64,000 bases of DNA, taken from Mesorhizobium sp. M1B.F.Ca.ET.045.04.1.1 (GTDB lineage: Bacteria > Pseudomonadota > Alphaproteobacteria > Rhizobiales > Rhizobiaceae). Each line of letters begins with the position of its first letter. Position 1 is the first letter of the stretch. The translations under genes were made by a program, and so were the position numbers. This document shows, one piece after another, positions 53,201 through 61,726 of the stretch. The notes under the pieces are model-generated. The model was not told the origin of the DNA, ran no database searches, and saw nothing but the letters and a program-made list of their open reading frames with translations. The DNA is taken from positions 3,201,001 to 3,265,000 of the forward strand of contig NZ_CP034448.1 in NCBI RefSeq assembly GCF_003952465.1, given 5' to 3'.

Positions 53201-55249
53201 GTGCCAAGGCAAAAACAGTTCGCAAGGAATGCCAGGTGCGCGGCGTTGCGCCTGAGCGTGGCAATCCTCGCCACGCCGATCGTGAATGCGCTTGCCGACC
53301 AGGTCGTTGCGGACGATCAGATCGTGCAAGGCAGCCTTTGTGTGGGCTTCGATTGCGTCAATAATGAAAGCTTCGGTTTCAACACGATTGTCGTCAAGGA
53401 AAACAACACACGCATCTATTTCGACGACACGAGCACGACGGCCGGACTTCCTGCCAATGACTGGGCGCTGATAGCGAACGATTCCGCATCAGGTGGTGCT
53501 AGCTACTTCGGTATTCAGGACGCGACGTCCGGCAAGATGGTGTTTCGCGTGAATGCGGGCGCTCCGGAGAACGCGGTCTACGTCAACAGCTCGGGAAACT
53601 TGGGCCTTGGCACCTCCAATCCGGCTCTTGGACTGCAGATCACGCGAAGCGATACGCCCGCGATCCGCCTGGAGCAGACCAATGCCGGCGGCTTTTCGGC
53701 GCAGACCTGGGACATCGGCGCCAACGAGGCGAATTTCTTCGTGCGCGACATGACAGGAGGCAGCCGGCTTCCTTTGCGTATCCGGCCCGGCGCACCGACG
53801 AGCAGCCTCGATATCGCCGCGAACGGCAACGTCGGTCTCGGCACCGCTTCCCCCGACAGCAACCTGCATGTCTACGGAAGCTCCTCGGATGACACCTTCG
53901 AGACGATCGGCGTGTCCTCGGCGGCCAACAGCGATGGGTTGACGGTCGGCTATGGCGGCGCGAGTTTCGGCGTCGGAACGTCACTGATCAATGCCCATTC
54001 GGCCACCGGGTCCGGCGGTCGCCTTCTCCTTGCCACCGACGGCCTGACGCGCATGACCATCGATGGAAATGGAAACGTGGGCATCGGCACGGATACTCCG
54101 GCCGCGAGCCTCGACGTCGTGGGCACTGTTCGTTTTGCATCGCTTGCGGGCTGTTCCTCCGGCATCGGCACCAATGCCTTGGGCGACCTGACCTGCATCA
54201 CCGGCGGCGGAAGCGGAAATCCCCCATATTACGATACGACTGCCACCGGCCCGCAGCCGAACGCCAGCGGAACGAATTCCACTGCCGCGGGCTCCGGCAG
54301 CAATGCCAGCGGCACGAATGCGCTGGCGGATGGCACCAACAACCATTCGCAGGGCAACAACACCACCGTCGTCGGCTCCAACAACAGTGTCACGGGCGAC
54401 GATAGCGGCGCTTTCGGCGTGGGCAACACGGTCAACGGCAATGGCAGCTACGCGGTCGGCGACCCCAATGTCGTGAACGGCGACAAATCCTTCGTCTATG
54501 GCGACGACAATGCCGTCAACGCCCCGAACGTTGCCGGCAACGGCAACGGCATCCAGGTCTTCGGGTCGAACAACAGCGTCGCAAGCATGGCCAATTCATC
54601 CGGATCGCTGGTGATCGGATCGGGCAATAAGATCAACGCCACCAACGCCGTCGCGCTCGGCAATGGAACGACCGTGACCGGCGCCAACGGCATCGCCATC
54701 GGATCGGGCGCATCGTCGGCCGGCCTGAACGCGGTTGCGATTGGCACCGGCGCGAGCGCCGGCTATGCGGGTTCGGCGGCCTACGGCTCGGGTGCGGTCG
54801 CGACGAGGCAGAACGAGCAGGTCTTCGGAACGGCGAGCAACACCTATGCGATGCCCGGCTTGACGTCGGCGGCGAGTTCGTCGGCCCAAAACGGCGCGAT
54901 CCAGATCCTCACCACCGATTCCAGCGGCAATCTCGCTTCGGTGACCCCGGGCGCGCTCGGCCTTTCCGATCCCGCGCAATTCAACAGTCTCAGCTCCCGC
55001 ATCGACACTGTCGGCAGCCGCGCCTATTCCGGCGTCGCCATGGCGATGGCGCTGGCCGGCGCCCCGACCGTGCTTCCGGACGAGAGGTTCGTCACCACCT
55101 TGAACTGGGGCACGTTCGAGGGCGCCAACGCCTTTGCGCTCAGCGCGGGCGCCCGGCTCGGCTCGCAGCTCCAGCTGAACGGCGGCGTCGCGTTCGATCC
55201 CGGCCAGCATATGGCCGGCGGACGGCTGGGCCTGAGGATGAGCTGGTAG
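53201..55249 (+). CDS. Trimeric-autotransporter-like adhesin with YadA-type anchor
   Basis: 682 residues from GTG 53201, five bases after GGGGAGGGG. A signal peptide covers about 1-32 (ending NALA). Residues about 60-330 carry repeated GNxGxGTxxP motifs (near 131, 208 and 290) like those of phage tail-fibre and adhesin stalks. Residues about 345-545 are YadA-head-like Asn/Gly/Ser repeats (ALGNGTTVTGANGIAIGSGA). The last about 70 residues (SGVAMAMALAGAP to the terminal LRMSW) form the outer-membrane barrel anchor and end in Trp. It should trimerise at the surface and bind host or biofilm partners. Confidence 0.85.
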   Translation: MPRQKQFARNARCAALRLSVAILATPIVNALADQVVADDQIVQGSLCVGFDCVNNESFGFNTIVVKENNTRIYFDDTSTTAGLPANDWALIANDSASGGASYFGIQDATSGKMVFRVNAGAPENAVYVNSSGNLGLGTSNPALGLQITRSDTPAIRLEQTNAGGFSAQTWDIGANEANFFVRDMTGGSRLPLRIRPGAPTSSLDIAANGNVGLGTASPDSNLHVYGSSSDDTFETIGVSSAANSDGLTVGYGGASFGVGTSLINAHSATGSGGRLLLATDGLTRMTIDGNGNVGIGTDTPAASLDVVGTVRFASLAGCSSGIGTNALGDLTCITGGGSGNPPYYDTTATGPQPNASGTNSTAAGSGSNASGTNALADGTNNHSQGNNTTVVGSNNSVTGDDSGAFGVGNTVNGNGSYAVGDPNVVNGDKSFVYGDDNAVNAPNVAGNGNGIQVFGSNNSVASMANSSGSLVIGSGNKINATNAVALGNGTTVTGANGIAIGSGASSAGLNAVAIGTGASAGYAGSAAYGSGAVATRQNEQVFGTASNTYAMPGLTSAASSSAQNGAIQILTTDSSGNLASVTPGALGLSDPAQFNSLSSRIDTVGSRAYSGVAMAMALAGAPTVLPDERFVTTLNWGTFEGANAFALSAGARLGSQLQLNGGVAFDPGQHMAGGRLGLRMSW

Positions 55250-55271
55250 GAAGCGGTCCCGCCGGCGCGAT

Positions 55272-55829
55272 ATGATGATCCCGATGCGAATAGTCACAAC
55301 CATCCTGGCGGGGACGCTGGTCGTGTGCGCCGCCGGACCTGGCCTTGCCCAGGCGCAGGCGCCGGCGTCGGGCAAGAAAAAGGCGGCGCCGGCCGCACCG
55401 GCCTCACCCGACTGGCCGGCAAATGCCGCGCAGTCGATCTATCTCGCCCGCAGCACGATGACGGCTCTCCAGCAGGCGGTGGAGACTGGCAACTTCACGG
55501 TGCTGAGGGATTTGGGTTCTCCAAGGTTTCGCGCGGAGAACAACGCAGGCGATCTTGCGATCAAGTTCCAGGCGCTGCGCCTGACCGGCGCGGATCTCAC
55601 GGCAGTTGCCGTCATCACACCGCAACTGTCCACGCCGCCCTTTCTCGATCCCCAGAAGCAGTTGCACCTCGTCGGCCTGTTCCCAACGCAGCCGCTGGAG
55701 ATCGACTTCGATCTGTCCTTCGAAAACGTCGACAACCGTTGGAAGATTTCTTCCATCGCGGTGACGACCGCTCCCGCGCCGAAGCGGCAGAATTCAGACA
55801 TCAGCGACAAGGATAAGCCGGCGAAATAG
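55272..55829 (+). CDS. Exported hypothetical protein in tandem with the adhesin
   Basis: 185 residues with a signal peptide (first about 28 residues, ending LAQAQA). A low-complexity Lys/Ala/Pro linker (GKKKAAPAAPASP) is followed by a folded region (IYLARSTMTALQQAVETGNF, LDPQKQLHLVGLFPTQPLEI, NRWKISSIAV) that resembles NTF2-like or exported small domains. The gene starts 22 bases after the adhesin stop, so the two are probably co-transcribed. It may help the adhesin fold or be secreted with it. No clear family. Confidence 0.7.
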   Translation: MMIPMRIVTTILAGTLVVCAAGPGLAQAQAPASGKKKAAPAAPASPDWPANAAQSIYLARSTMTALQQAVETGNFTVLRDLGSPRFRAENNAGDLAIKFQALRLTGADLTAVAVITPQLSTPPFLDPQKQLHLVGLFPTQPLEIDFDLSFENVDNRWKISSIAVTTAPAPKRQNSDISDKDKPAK

Positions 55830-56078
55830 TATGTTGGCGCCTTGGTCGAAGCGACCGTGAGCGGACCCACGGTCAACGAAGGTAAGCGCTGTTCCGGCAG
55901 CACCTGAAACCTTTCTTGTGCTCGGCGGCGCCTGGCATCGCGCTATAATGGCCAACCTACCTTTGTGTGGGCGAGGGTCGCATACGCTGCCAGGAGCCCA
56001 GGAGGCGCCACGGAACGTTTATGTCACCTCGAAGTTGATTTCTCAGGTCCGCGCTTTCGAAGAAGGCCGAATAGTGTC

Positions 56079-56294
56079 ATGCCTTCCACCTCGATAAGCA
56101 AAACAGCCTATGATCCGGAGAGCAGGATCTTGTCCGTGTGGTTTGTGACAAGCGGCAAACACTACGAGTTTGAGTCTGTGCCACCGGAGACTTTTGCGGC
56201 ATTCCGAGCGGCTTTCGCCAAGGGTCGCTTTTTCAACGACCACATTCGCAATCACTTCCGATATCGTCGGATTTCTGGTGATGGCGATCCCTGA
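56079..56294 (+). CDS. KTSC-domain protein
   Basis: 71 residues from ATG 56079. The KTSC fold is seen in ISKTAYDPESRILSVWF, HYEFESVPPETFAAFRAAF and GRFFNDHIRNHFRYRRI. KTSC is a small domain often fused to lysyl-tRNA synthetase-like or nuclease proteins and of unknown role. The frame continues upstream to 55965 without family sequence. The ribosome site is weak. Confidence 0.75.
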   Translation: MPSTSISKTAYDPESRILSVWFVTSGKHYEFESVPPETFAAFRAAFAKGRFFNDHIRNHFRYRRISGDGDP

Positions 56295-56448
56295 CAGGGA
56301 AGGGCCTTGGCCCACTTTCGGGTCCATGTCCAACGGTTCGTGGGCCGGCTATTCGTGCAAGATCACTTGGCGTAGGTTCTTGCTTCCTTGCTTGTTCGCC
56401 ACTATGCCGCTTTCCATCAATCGGTCGGACCAAGTCTGAAAATGTTGG

Positions 56449-56622
56449 TCATCCTCGAAGCTTCTCGGCCTCGCGTTCCAGCGTCTTGCGGTCGTTACCG
56501 TGCTGCTTGATGAGTTCGCGGACCTGTTGGACTGTCAGGCCAACCTTGTTGGCGAAATGGCGGACTTCGTAATCCTCGTCCTCACGGTCGCGGAAGTCAC
56601 GCTTGGTCTTGTCGTCTACCAT
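56449..56622 (-). CDS. DUF3606 small protein
   Basis: 57 residues from ATG 56622, with AGGAGG seven bases upstream. The sequence begins MVDDKTKRDFRDR and has the DUF3606 core YEVRHFANKVGLTVQQVREL, then IKQHGNDRKTLEREAE. DUF3606 proteins are short, common in Rhizobiales and often stress-induced. The promoter motif at 56644-56668 supports this. Confidence 0.85.
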   Translation of the reverse strand: MVDDKTKRDFRDREDEDYEVRHFANKVGLTVQQVRELIKQHGNDRKTLEREAEKLRG

Positions 56623-56643
56623 GGCCGTTCCTCCTGATCAGAG

Positions 56644-56668
56644 AACCGCGGCCATGCCGGAATGTTCC
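56644..56668 (-). promoter_or_regulatory. EcfG-type promoter for the DUF3606 gene
   Basis: On the minus strand GGAAC (56668-56664), 16-base spacer, GGTT (56647-56644). One mismatch from CGTT. It ends 22 bases before the ATG. Confidence 0.55.
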
Positions 56669-56847
56669 AGCACGCTTTTTTCAGCGAGTGCGAACCGGAC
56701 GCTTACAGCTATGCGATATTGAATTAAATTCGATTGTCGCGTTTTGGATTCGTATGCGTAAGCCTGCCGGCGGCGTCCGGCAGCGGCCACGGTCACAGAA
56801 CGATCCAGACGAAGACGCTTTCAAATTAGATCGCGTTGCCCGCAAAT

Positions 56848-57110
56848 GAGCGATGCCCCGATCATTCGCAGGCCTGACGAGAACAACGGGATCATGCTGC
56901 GCGCCATCTGCCGGTCTTTCTTGTCACCGAGGAGGACACGAAGCACACGACCATGTTCGACTGGATGATTCCGGCCGGGTTCGCCACCGTCCTCCGCGCG
57001 GGAGGAAACCTACTACGTGCTTAATGGCGAATGCATCTGGCAAGTCGGTGAAAGACGATCCGTGCGACCCCGCGCACGCCTCGCGCCAGCTAAGAGAAAT
57101 GGGCTTATCG
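56848..57110 (+). pseudogene. Cupin-domain protein remnant
   Basis: ATG 56848 starts MSDAPIIRRPDENNGIMLR, the typical beginning of a small cupin protein. The text then changes frame: LPVFLVTEEDTKHTTMFDWM, IPAGFAT, and later EETYYVLNGECIWQVGE in another frame. At least two frameshifts break it, and the second cupin motif is lost. Non-functional. Confidence 0.7.
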
Positions 57111-57454
57111 GAGCCCACGAGCAGGCCCTGTAAACTGTTGCGGGGTGTCAGACCTCATAACTTCCGCGGGCCCGCTGTCGCCGCTGGCCCCGCACTTTGT
57201 TCCATGCCGCAAAAAAGAATGCGGCGCGTGCTGCAAGTGCATCTTGGCAATCGTTGTCGCAAGCGGTCGATGCCCAGCGCGTAGGGCAAAAAAGGTTCGA
57301 GATATCCGCATAGCCCATCATCGCCCGACTTGAACTGGACGTAAATCCTCAGGTGACACTGTCGAAGCGAGGCCACCGCTTGTGGCGCTCTCGCGACCGC
57401 CAACGGGCTTGCCTAACCCGGCGACCGTGCTCATGGCCGACAAGGGCCCGCTAG
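57111..57454 (+). other. Intergenic region, no gene seen
   Basis: About 340 bases. Frames on both strands are short, cysteine- and arginine-rich and without ribosome sites. No element is recognised. Confidence 0.35.
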
Positions 57455-57658
57455 ATGGGCGGGGCCGTTGCCACCTTCAAAGCCGACAAGCGGCAGGCTT
57501 TATGGGATTTCGTCCACGGCATGGCCGGCGCTCCTGCGCCGAAGGGCTTGGCCGAACGGCAGAAACCCGGCCTGGTGAAGACACTGAAAGGCGAGGAGAT
57601 GCTCCACCACGCCTCGCTAAAGGATTTCTGGGTACTCGCTGAGCGGTGCCGCTGTTGA
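57455..57658 (+). CDS. Small hypothetical protein
   Basis: 67 residues, reading MGGAVATFKADKRQALWDFV, then HGMAGAPAPKGLAERQKPG and GEEMLHHASLKDFWVLAE. It is helical and hydrophilic. No family is recognised and the ribosome site (AAGGG) is weak, so the gene is uncertain. Confidence 0.35.
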   Translation: MGGAVATFKADKRQALWDFVHGMAGAPAPKGLAERQKPGLVKTLKGEEMLHHASLKDFWVLAERCRC

Positions 57659-57896
57659 GCCGCTTCGCGGCAAGGCGCCGAGGCAACCCTGTTCCTATGC
57701 CAGCCGGCCCTCTCAGCGGTTTCGATCAACTCGTCGAGGCGCCCGCCGATGCGCACGGAAAATTATGCTTCGAAATTTTGATGCAGCCGAAATCTTGACG
57801 CTCAAAAATGACAAACCCATATCGCCGTCAGGCTCGAACCGCTGTCGGTTCTCGCCTGTCCCAAAGCTGAGTTGTTCGTTCGATTTGGAGGATCTT

Positions 57897-58199
57897 ATGA
57901 ACGATCGTATCTTCGACAGCCCCGTCTATGTGAAGAGTGGAAACAGCCTCATTCAGGAGGTCGCCTGCCTCGAGGACGCTCTGGAATTCCTCTATGAATG
58001 GCCGAAACACAAACGTGGTCCAGGGTATGACACGGCATTGCGTGCTTGCCAGCGCGCCTTCGACAGCGGCTACCCGCTGACCGCGGCGCAGGAAGCCTTT
58101 TCGGGCTTTGCGAAATCGGCCAGCATCCTTGAAGAGGTGAGCGCCCCGCCACCGTGGATGACCGGCACGAACAGCAGAGGCGGCGGATTGACCGCCTGA
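57897..58199 (+). CDS. DUF982 protein, copy 1
   Basis: 100 residues from ATG 57897, five bases after GGAGG. The DUF982 fold is seen in FDSPVYVKSGNSLIQEVAC, LEDALEFLYEWPKHKRGP and ALRACQRAFDSGYPLTAAQE. DUF982 proteins are short, nearly restricted to Rhizobiales, present in many copies per genome and of unknown function. The second copy follows 28 bases later on the same strand. Confidence 0.85.
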   Translation: MNDRIFDSPVYVKSGNSLIQEVACLEDALEFLYEWPKHKRGPGYDTALRACQRAFDSGYPLTAAQEAFSGFAKSASILEEVSAPPPWMTGTNSRGGGLTA

Positions 58200-58226
58200 A
58201 ATCGTCGCGAAACGATGGAGGTCGCC

Positions 58227-58511
58227 ATGGTTTCCAAGCCTTTTGAAAAGCCGATCCGTGTCTGGGTGGGTTTGGGTTTCCCGCGGCAGCTCAACACGGT
58301 CACCGATGCCTATCAGTTCTCGGTCGAATGGTGCGGCAACAGCCCCGAGCAAAAGGCTGCCATCCGCGCCTGCAAAGCGGCCCTGGTCGGAGATATCGAC
58401 GCCGAGACGGCGAGAGGAGTTTTCGTCGCATTCGCGCGCAGGAAGGACATACTCGTCGAAGATGGCGAATTTCCGCATGTTGCGGGAAAGAGCCATCCTA
58501 CTTACGCCTGA
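58227..58511 (+). CDS. DUF982 protein, copy 2
   Basis: 94 residues from ATG 58227, five bases after GGAGG. Motifs match copy 1 in position but little in sequence: FEKPIRVWVGLGFPRQLNTV, AYQFSVEWCGNSPEQKAA, ACKAALVGDIDAETARGVF. The pair are divergent paralogues and are probably co-transcribed. Confidence 0.82.
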   Translation: MVSKPFEKPIRVWVGLGFPRQLNTVTDAYQFSVEWCGNSPEQKAAIRACKAALVGDIDAETARGVFVAFARRKDILVEDGEFPHVAGKSHPTYA

Positions 58512-58574
58512 AACCGCTTGGAGCGCCCGGACAGTGCCCGGGCGCTCCAATCCCTCTTCCCACGAGAAGATAAG

Positions 58575-58748
58575 ATGATGACAACCGAAACGCCGATCAG
58601 ATCGCCGGCACACGAGGTCAATGCGGCGCAATACGCTGCCGTTAAGATTGATCTGTTGCCGAGACCTGCCGGCCAATTCCTAAAATTGGAACCAATCGCA
58701 AGCCGTGGCGCGGTTGCAGGATCCTTGCGCCTCGCTTCCAACGGGTGA
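58575..58748 (+). CDS. Very small hypothetical protein
   Basis: 57 residues from ATG 58575 (a second ATG follows at once), with GAGAAG upstream. The sequence begins MMTTETPIRSPAHEVNAAQY. No family is recognised. It follows the DUF982 pair by 63 bases and may share their transcript. Confidence 0.45.
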   Translation: MMTTETPIRSPAHEVNAAQYAAVKIDLLPRPAGQFLKLEPIASRGAVAGSLRLASNG

Positions 58749-58861
58749 GGTAAATGGCTCGGCCACAGTCTTAAATCTACCTGGATGTGCGGCCGGGCCG
58801 CGGGGCCTTCCCGTCTGAGGCAGCCGGCCGGTTCGTCAAGCCCAGGCTAATGTGGCAATGG

Positions 58862-58886
58862 GGAACTTTTGTTCGAAGCCGCTGTT
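58862..58886 (+). promoter_or_regulatory. EcfG-type promoter of a non-coding transcript
   Basis: GGAACTT at 58862, 16-base spacer from GGAAC, TGTT at 58883-58886. No protein-coding frame follows before the hairpin at 59004-59042. Confidence 0.5.
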
Positions 58887-58891
58887 GAAAC

Positions 58892-59046
58892 AATTGGACG
58901 GCGCATCTTTTCTCCAACCTTAAGAGCGCGCCGCGTCGAGATGGACTGTCGCCTCCCTTCGGAGCTTCGGGAGATGCCGGCTTTCCTTTAGGAGGTCTCG
59001 ACCAAGAGCCCGCCCGCCATAGACGCCAGGGAGCGGGCTCTTTCAT
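58892..59046 (+). ncRNA. Candidate stress-induced small RNA
   Basis: A stretch of about 155 nt between an EcfG-type promoter (58862-58886) and a terminator-like hairpin (59004-59042). It has no credible reading frame, but it contains CCTTTAGGAGG near 58986-58994, which could base-pair with or mimic ribosome-binding sites. This is an inference from signal order only. Confidence 0.35.
59004..59042 (+). terminator. Terminator-like hairpin
   Basis: AAGAGCCCGC (59004-59013) pairs perfectly with GCGGGCTCTT (59033-59042); the 19-base loop is followed by TCATT, a weak T-tract. A possible end of the candidate small RNA. Confidence 0.55.
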
Positions 59047-59210
59047 TGACCTAAGCCTCTCGCCATCGTCGGGCTGTCTTACCTGCGAACGTGCCGCGCG
59101 CGGCTTGACGTCACCTCGTTGGTGCGGCAGTTCGGCCCCGATCAGCCCTGCCTTCATCGGACGTGCTGAAGATCATTTTCTGCCACGAATGCCGTGGCGC
59201 CTGCTGCAAT

Positions 59211-59522
59211 TCACCAGTCATCCTCTGACGCCGGAACGGCGGCGCTGCCCCTGATACGGGAGCGACCCGCCCTGGAGCGGAGTAAGCCATAGGCGGGCCA
59301 ACCGGGGGGCTTGGAAACGAAAAGTCGGTATCGCGTACTTTGCGGCTGATCAGTCAGCAGAATTCTTGCATCCTTGGCCGCCTCGACGAATGCTTCCCGC
59401 GCTACGCGCGGCGGCTTCTCGTTGCGCAGCACGGCAAGACAAGCAGCGAGCGCGTGACGTCTCGTCGAGGAATATGGCTGTGGCCAATCATGAAGAAGCA
59501 CGTCAGCCGCGTCAGCCACCAA
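59211..59522 (-). CDS. DUF982 protein, copy 3, possibly decaying
   Basis: About 103 codons. The DUF982 core is present (ADAADVLLHDWPQPYSSTRR, ACLAVLRNEKPPRVAREAF, VEAAKDARILLTDQP), but the expected N-terminal beta strand lies upstream without a proper start codon or ribosome site (IIDRHRVVIL before the TTG). It is convergent with the first two copies. It may be a pseudogene or use an unusual start. Confidence 0.5.
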   Translation of the reverse strand: MVADAADVLLHDWPQPYSSTRRHALAACLAVLRNEKPPRVAREAFVEAAKDARILLTDQPQSTRYRLFVSKPPGWPAYGLLRSRAGRSRIRGSAAVPASEDDW

Positions 59523-59887
59523 TATGACGACACGATGCCGATCGATGATAAGCGTCGTCCCCAGGCCTCTTCCTTGAGGTCGAGCTTAGCGATGTAGGTT
59601 AAAATTCGTCCATGCCAAATTGGTCAGTTTGCAGCTTTTGACCAGTGAGGCGAAGGCCAGTGCGGTGGTGGCGACCGGGTGACGAGGAAAGATGCTGGCC
59701 TAGCAGCCTCAGGGCGGCGACATCTGCGCCCACGCCCCCGCTCAGCAGCATGAAGGAGGCGGCGAGCCTTTCGGCGTGGATAGCCGTTTCCGAACTCGCT
59801 AGTAATGTAGGATTCCAACTGCGCCCTTCATCCTTGGCATGAGTATCCCAACTGGGACCTGCCAATCGAGATGACGAGGAGCGCACG

Positions 59888-60420
59888 ATGGATCCGCATG
59901 AAGTCGTTACCTACGAAACGTGGTTCGCCGCCCACAAGAAGCACCTTGCGAAGGAGAAGGCCTTCACGCGTTATCGCGAACGCAGCTAATAGTCTATCAT
60001 TTCATGTTCCCGCCGAATGCTGACTATCGTTGCGAAGGTTGTTCATTCCTTGCCGATCACATCGATAGCGCAAACCAGCACTTGCGACACCATGACGTCA
60101 GTTTGGTGGTAGTTTCGCGAGCCCCGCTTGAAGAACTTCTTCCGTTCAAGAGACGTATGGGCTGGCAGTTCGACTGGGCCTCCTCATACGGCAGTGACTT
60201 CAACTTCGATTTTCAAGTCTCCTTCACGGACGAACAGATTGCATCCGGCAAGGCGACGTTCAATTTCGAGGAGCGCGCAACCCCATCCGGAGATCGCGGA
60301 GGAATAAGGATTCGAATTGGGGACCGCCATATCGCCGCCGAGATACATCAGCACGCCGGAGCCGACGAAGATCTTGACCACGCCACGGAACAAAAACTCG
60401 CCTCGCAAGTAAGGTTTCCA
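59888..60420 (+). pseudogene. DUF899 thioredoxin-like protein with internal deletion
   Basis: ATG 59888 (GAGGAG upstream) gives MDPHEVVTYETWFAAHKKHL, then AKEKAFTRYRERS and a stop. A second frame then resumes the family: QLIVYHFMFPPNADYRCEGC, SFLADHIDSANQHLRHHDVS, VSRAPLEELLPFKRRMGWQF and FTDEQIASGKATFNFEERA. The stretch between the two parts (normally about 40 residues) and the C-terminus are missing. DUF899 proteins are thioredoxin-fold redox proteins. This copy cannot be whole. Confidence 0.75.
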
Positions 60421-60803
60421 TGTCATCGGGACATTGTTTGTGCGGCAGTGTGCGCTACCAAATCGCGGGCGAACTCGCAGACCCTATAGCCTGTCACTGC
60501 ACGCAGTGTGCGCGCACAAGCGGCAACTTCGCAGCCATGGCGGCTTGCCGATCGGAGAATCTTAGGCTTCTGACCTCGTCGACGCTGAACTGGTATCAGT
60601 CCTCGGACAACGTCGAGCGCGGCTTCTGCTCACGCTGCGGCGGCAACCTGTTTTGGAGAGAGGCTGCCAGCACGCAAACGTTCGTCGCGGCCGGCACTCT
60701 CGACCAGCCGACGGGTCTTCGGCTCAGCAAGCACATTTTCATCGGCTCGAAATCCGATTTTTACGACCTCACCGACGGCCTACCACAGGAGGAGGAGGGG
60801 TAA
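60420..60803 (+). CDS. GFA-family protein (glutathione-dependent formaldehyde-activating type)
   Basis: 127 residues, normal length. The zinc-binding cysteines are in GHCLCGSVRY, CHCTQCARTSG and GFCSRCGGNLFW, all intact. The family is named for S-(hydroxymethyl)glutathione synthase (Gfa), but most members have no proven activity. It overlaps the end of the broken DUF899 gene. It could help detoxify formaldehyde or other aldehydes. Confidence 0.85.
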   Translation: MSSGHCLCGSVRYQIAGELADPIACHCTQCARTSGNFAAMAACRSENLRLLTSSTLNWYQSSDNVERGFCSRCGGNLFWREAASTQTFVAAGTLDQPTGLRLSKHIFIGSKSDFYDLTDGLPQEEEG

Positions 60804-61180
60804 AGTGTGTCGAACCGATATCCTCGAGTAGGTGCAGGAAGCCGCTGGCTTAGCCGACCGGCAATTCGTGGCTCCAGCTAGCTAAGAAATTGTGCTGGTG
60901 GACACGCTGCCGCGCGCCTTCGCGGATGTGGTGTTGCGCCATGGTGATTTCGTCAGCGAAGCGCATTTTCATAACGCAACTCCGGCAATGCCGGCACTCG
61001 CGGTCAGCCGCGAACGAATAGGGCCTCCCGCCAAACTACCTGCGCCTTCCGTGATGGCTGCGCCATCTCTCATTTTTGGCAGCGCCTCTTTGGCTGCTTT
61101 GCCGCTCATTCCCGCAACCCGAGCCGCTTTGCTATCCTACCGGTCCGGCCCGCTCTTGTTTCATGCCCGGACCTGTTGAA
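60804..61180 (+). other. Intergenic region, no convincing gene
   Basis: About 375 bases. A 95-codon frame (60892-61179) contains LVDTLPRAFADVVLRHGDF but has no ribosome site, and its second half is low-complexity. Nothing else is seen before the EcfG motif at 61181. Confidence 0.35.
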
Positions 61181-61206
61181 GGAACGACTGTCCGTTTTTC
61201 GGCGTT
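61181..61206 (+). promoter_or_regulatory. EcfG-type promoter
   Basis: GGAAC (61181-61185), 17-base spacer, CGTT (61203-61206): an exact consensus match. The first ATG (61214) is only seven bases beyond, so the transcript may be nearly leaderless or translation may begin at ATG 61238. Confidence 0.6.
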
Positions 61207-61213
61207 GTCGGCC

Positions 61214-61591
61214 ATGGGGCTAAATGACTTCATCTGCATGGCGCAACAGCACGTTCGACATGGCGAGCGGCAGATCACGCGCCAGCACAATCTGATAGCC
61301 CGACTCAGAACCAAGAATCTTCCAACGATGGACGCGTTGAGGTTCCTGCGCCTATTGGAAGAGCTTCAGGCAGTGCAGCGGCAAGTCCTTTCGCAGTTGC
61401 TGTGGAAATCAGCCAATTCACAGTCGGACTCAAACCCTTTGAGCTGGGAGGCGCCGGGCACGGAGGGTTTGAACGACTGGATTTCTATTCCCGATCGCAT
61501 CTTTCAGCTTGCTCTCGAATTACAGGAAAAGCTCAAAGAGAGGGAAGCCGAGTGGTCTATAGTCGAACCTATGAACGACAAACGACACTAA
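61214..61591 (+). CDS. Hypothetical coiled-coil protein, stress-type promoter
   Basis: 125 residues from ATG 61214, or 117 from ATG 61238. It is strongly helical: QQHVRHGERQITRQHNLIAR, MDALRFLRLLEELQAVQRQ, FQLALELQEKLKEREAEW. I do not recognise a named family; similar short helical proteins are common in rhizobia. The exact EcfG promoter directly upstream suggests expression in the general stress response. It is convergent with the DUF3618 gene. Confidence 0.6.
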   Translation: MGLNDFICMAQQHVRHGERQITRQHNLIARLRTKNLPTMDALRFLRLLEELQAVQRQVLSQLLWKSANSQSDSNPLSWEAPGTEGLNDWISIPDRIFQLALELQEKLKEREAEWSIVEPMNDKRH

Positions 61592-61726
61592 CCGCCTGCT
61601 CTTCCGCCAGACCACCCGCTTCTCCCTGCGGATGTCGTTCAGGCGGCCGAAGTGGATCGTGACAGGTATGCAACAGCTAGGCAGCCTTCATGCCGCAGGG
61701 TTGTCAGCGCGCGTGCCGAGATGCTT

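Noticed and set aside
53489..55375. Long minus-strand frames opposite the adhesin
   Set aside because: They arise from the repetitive GC-rich codons of the adhesin gene; no ribosome sites or domains.
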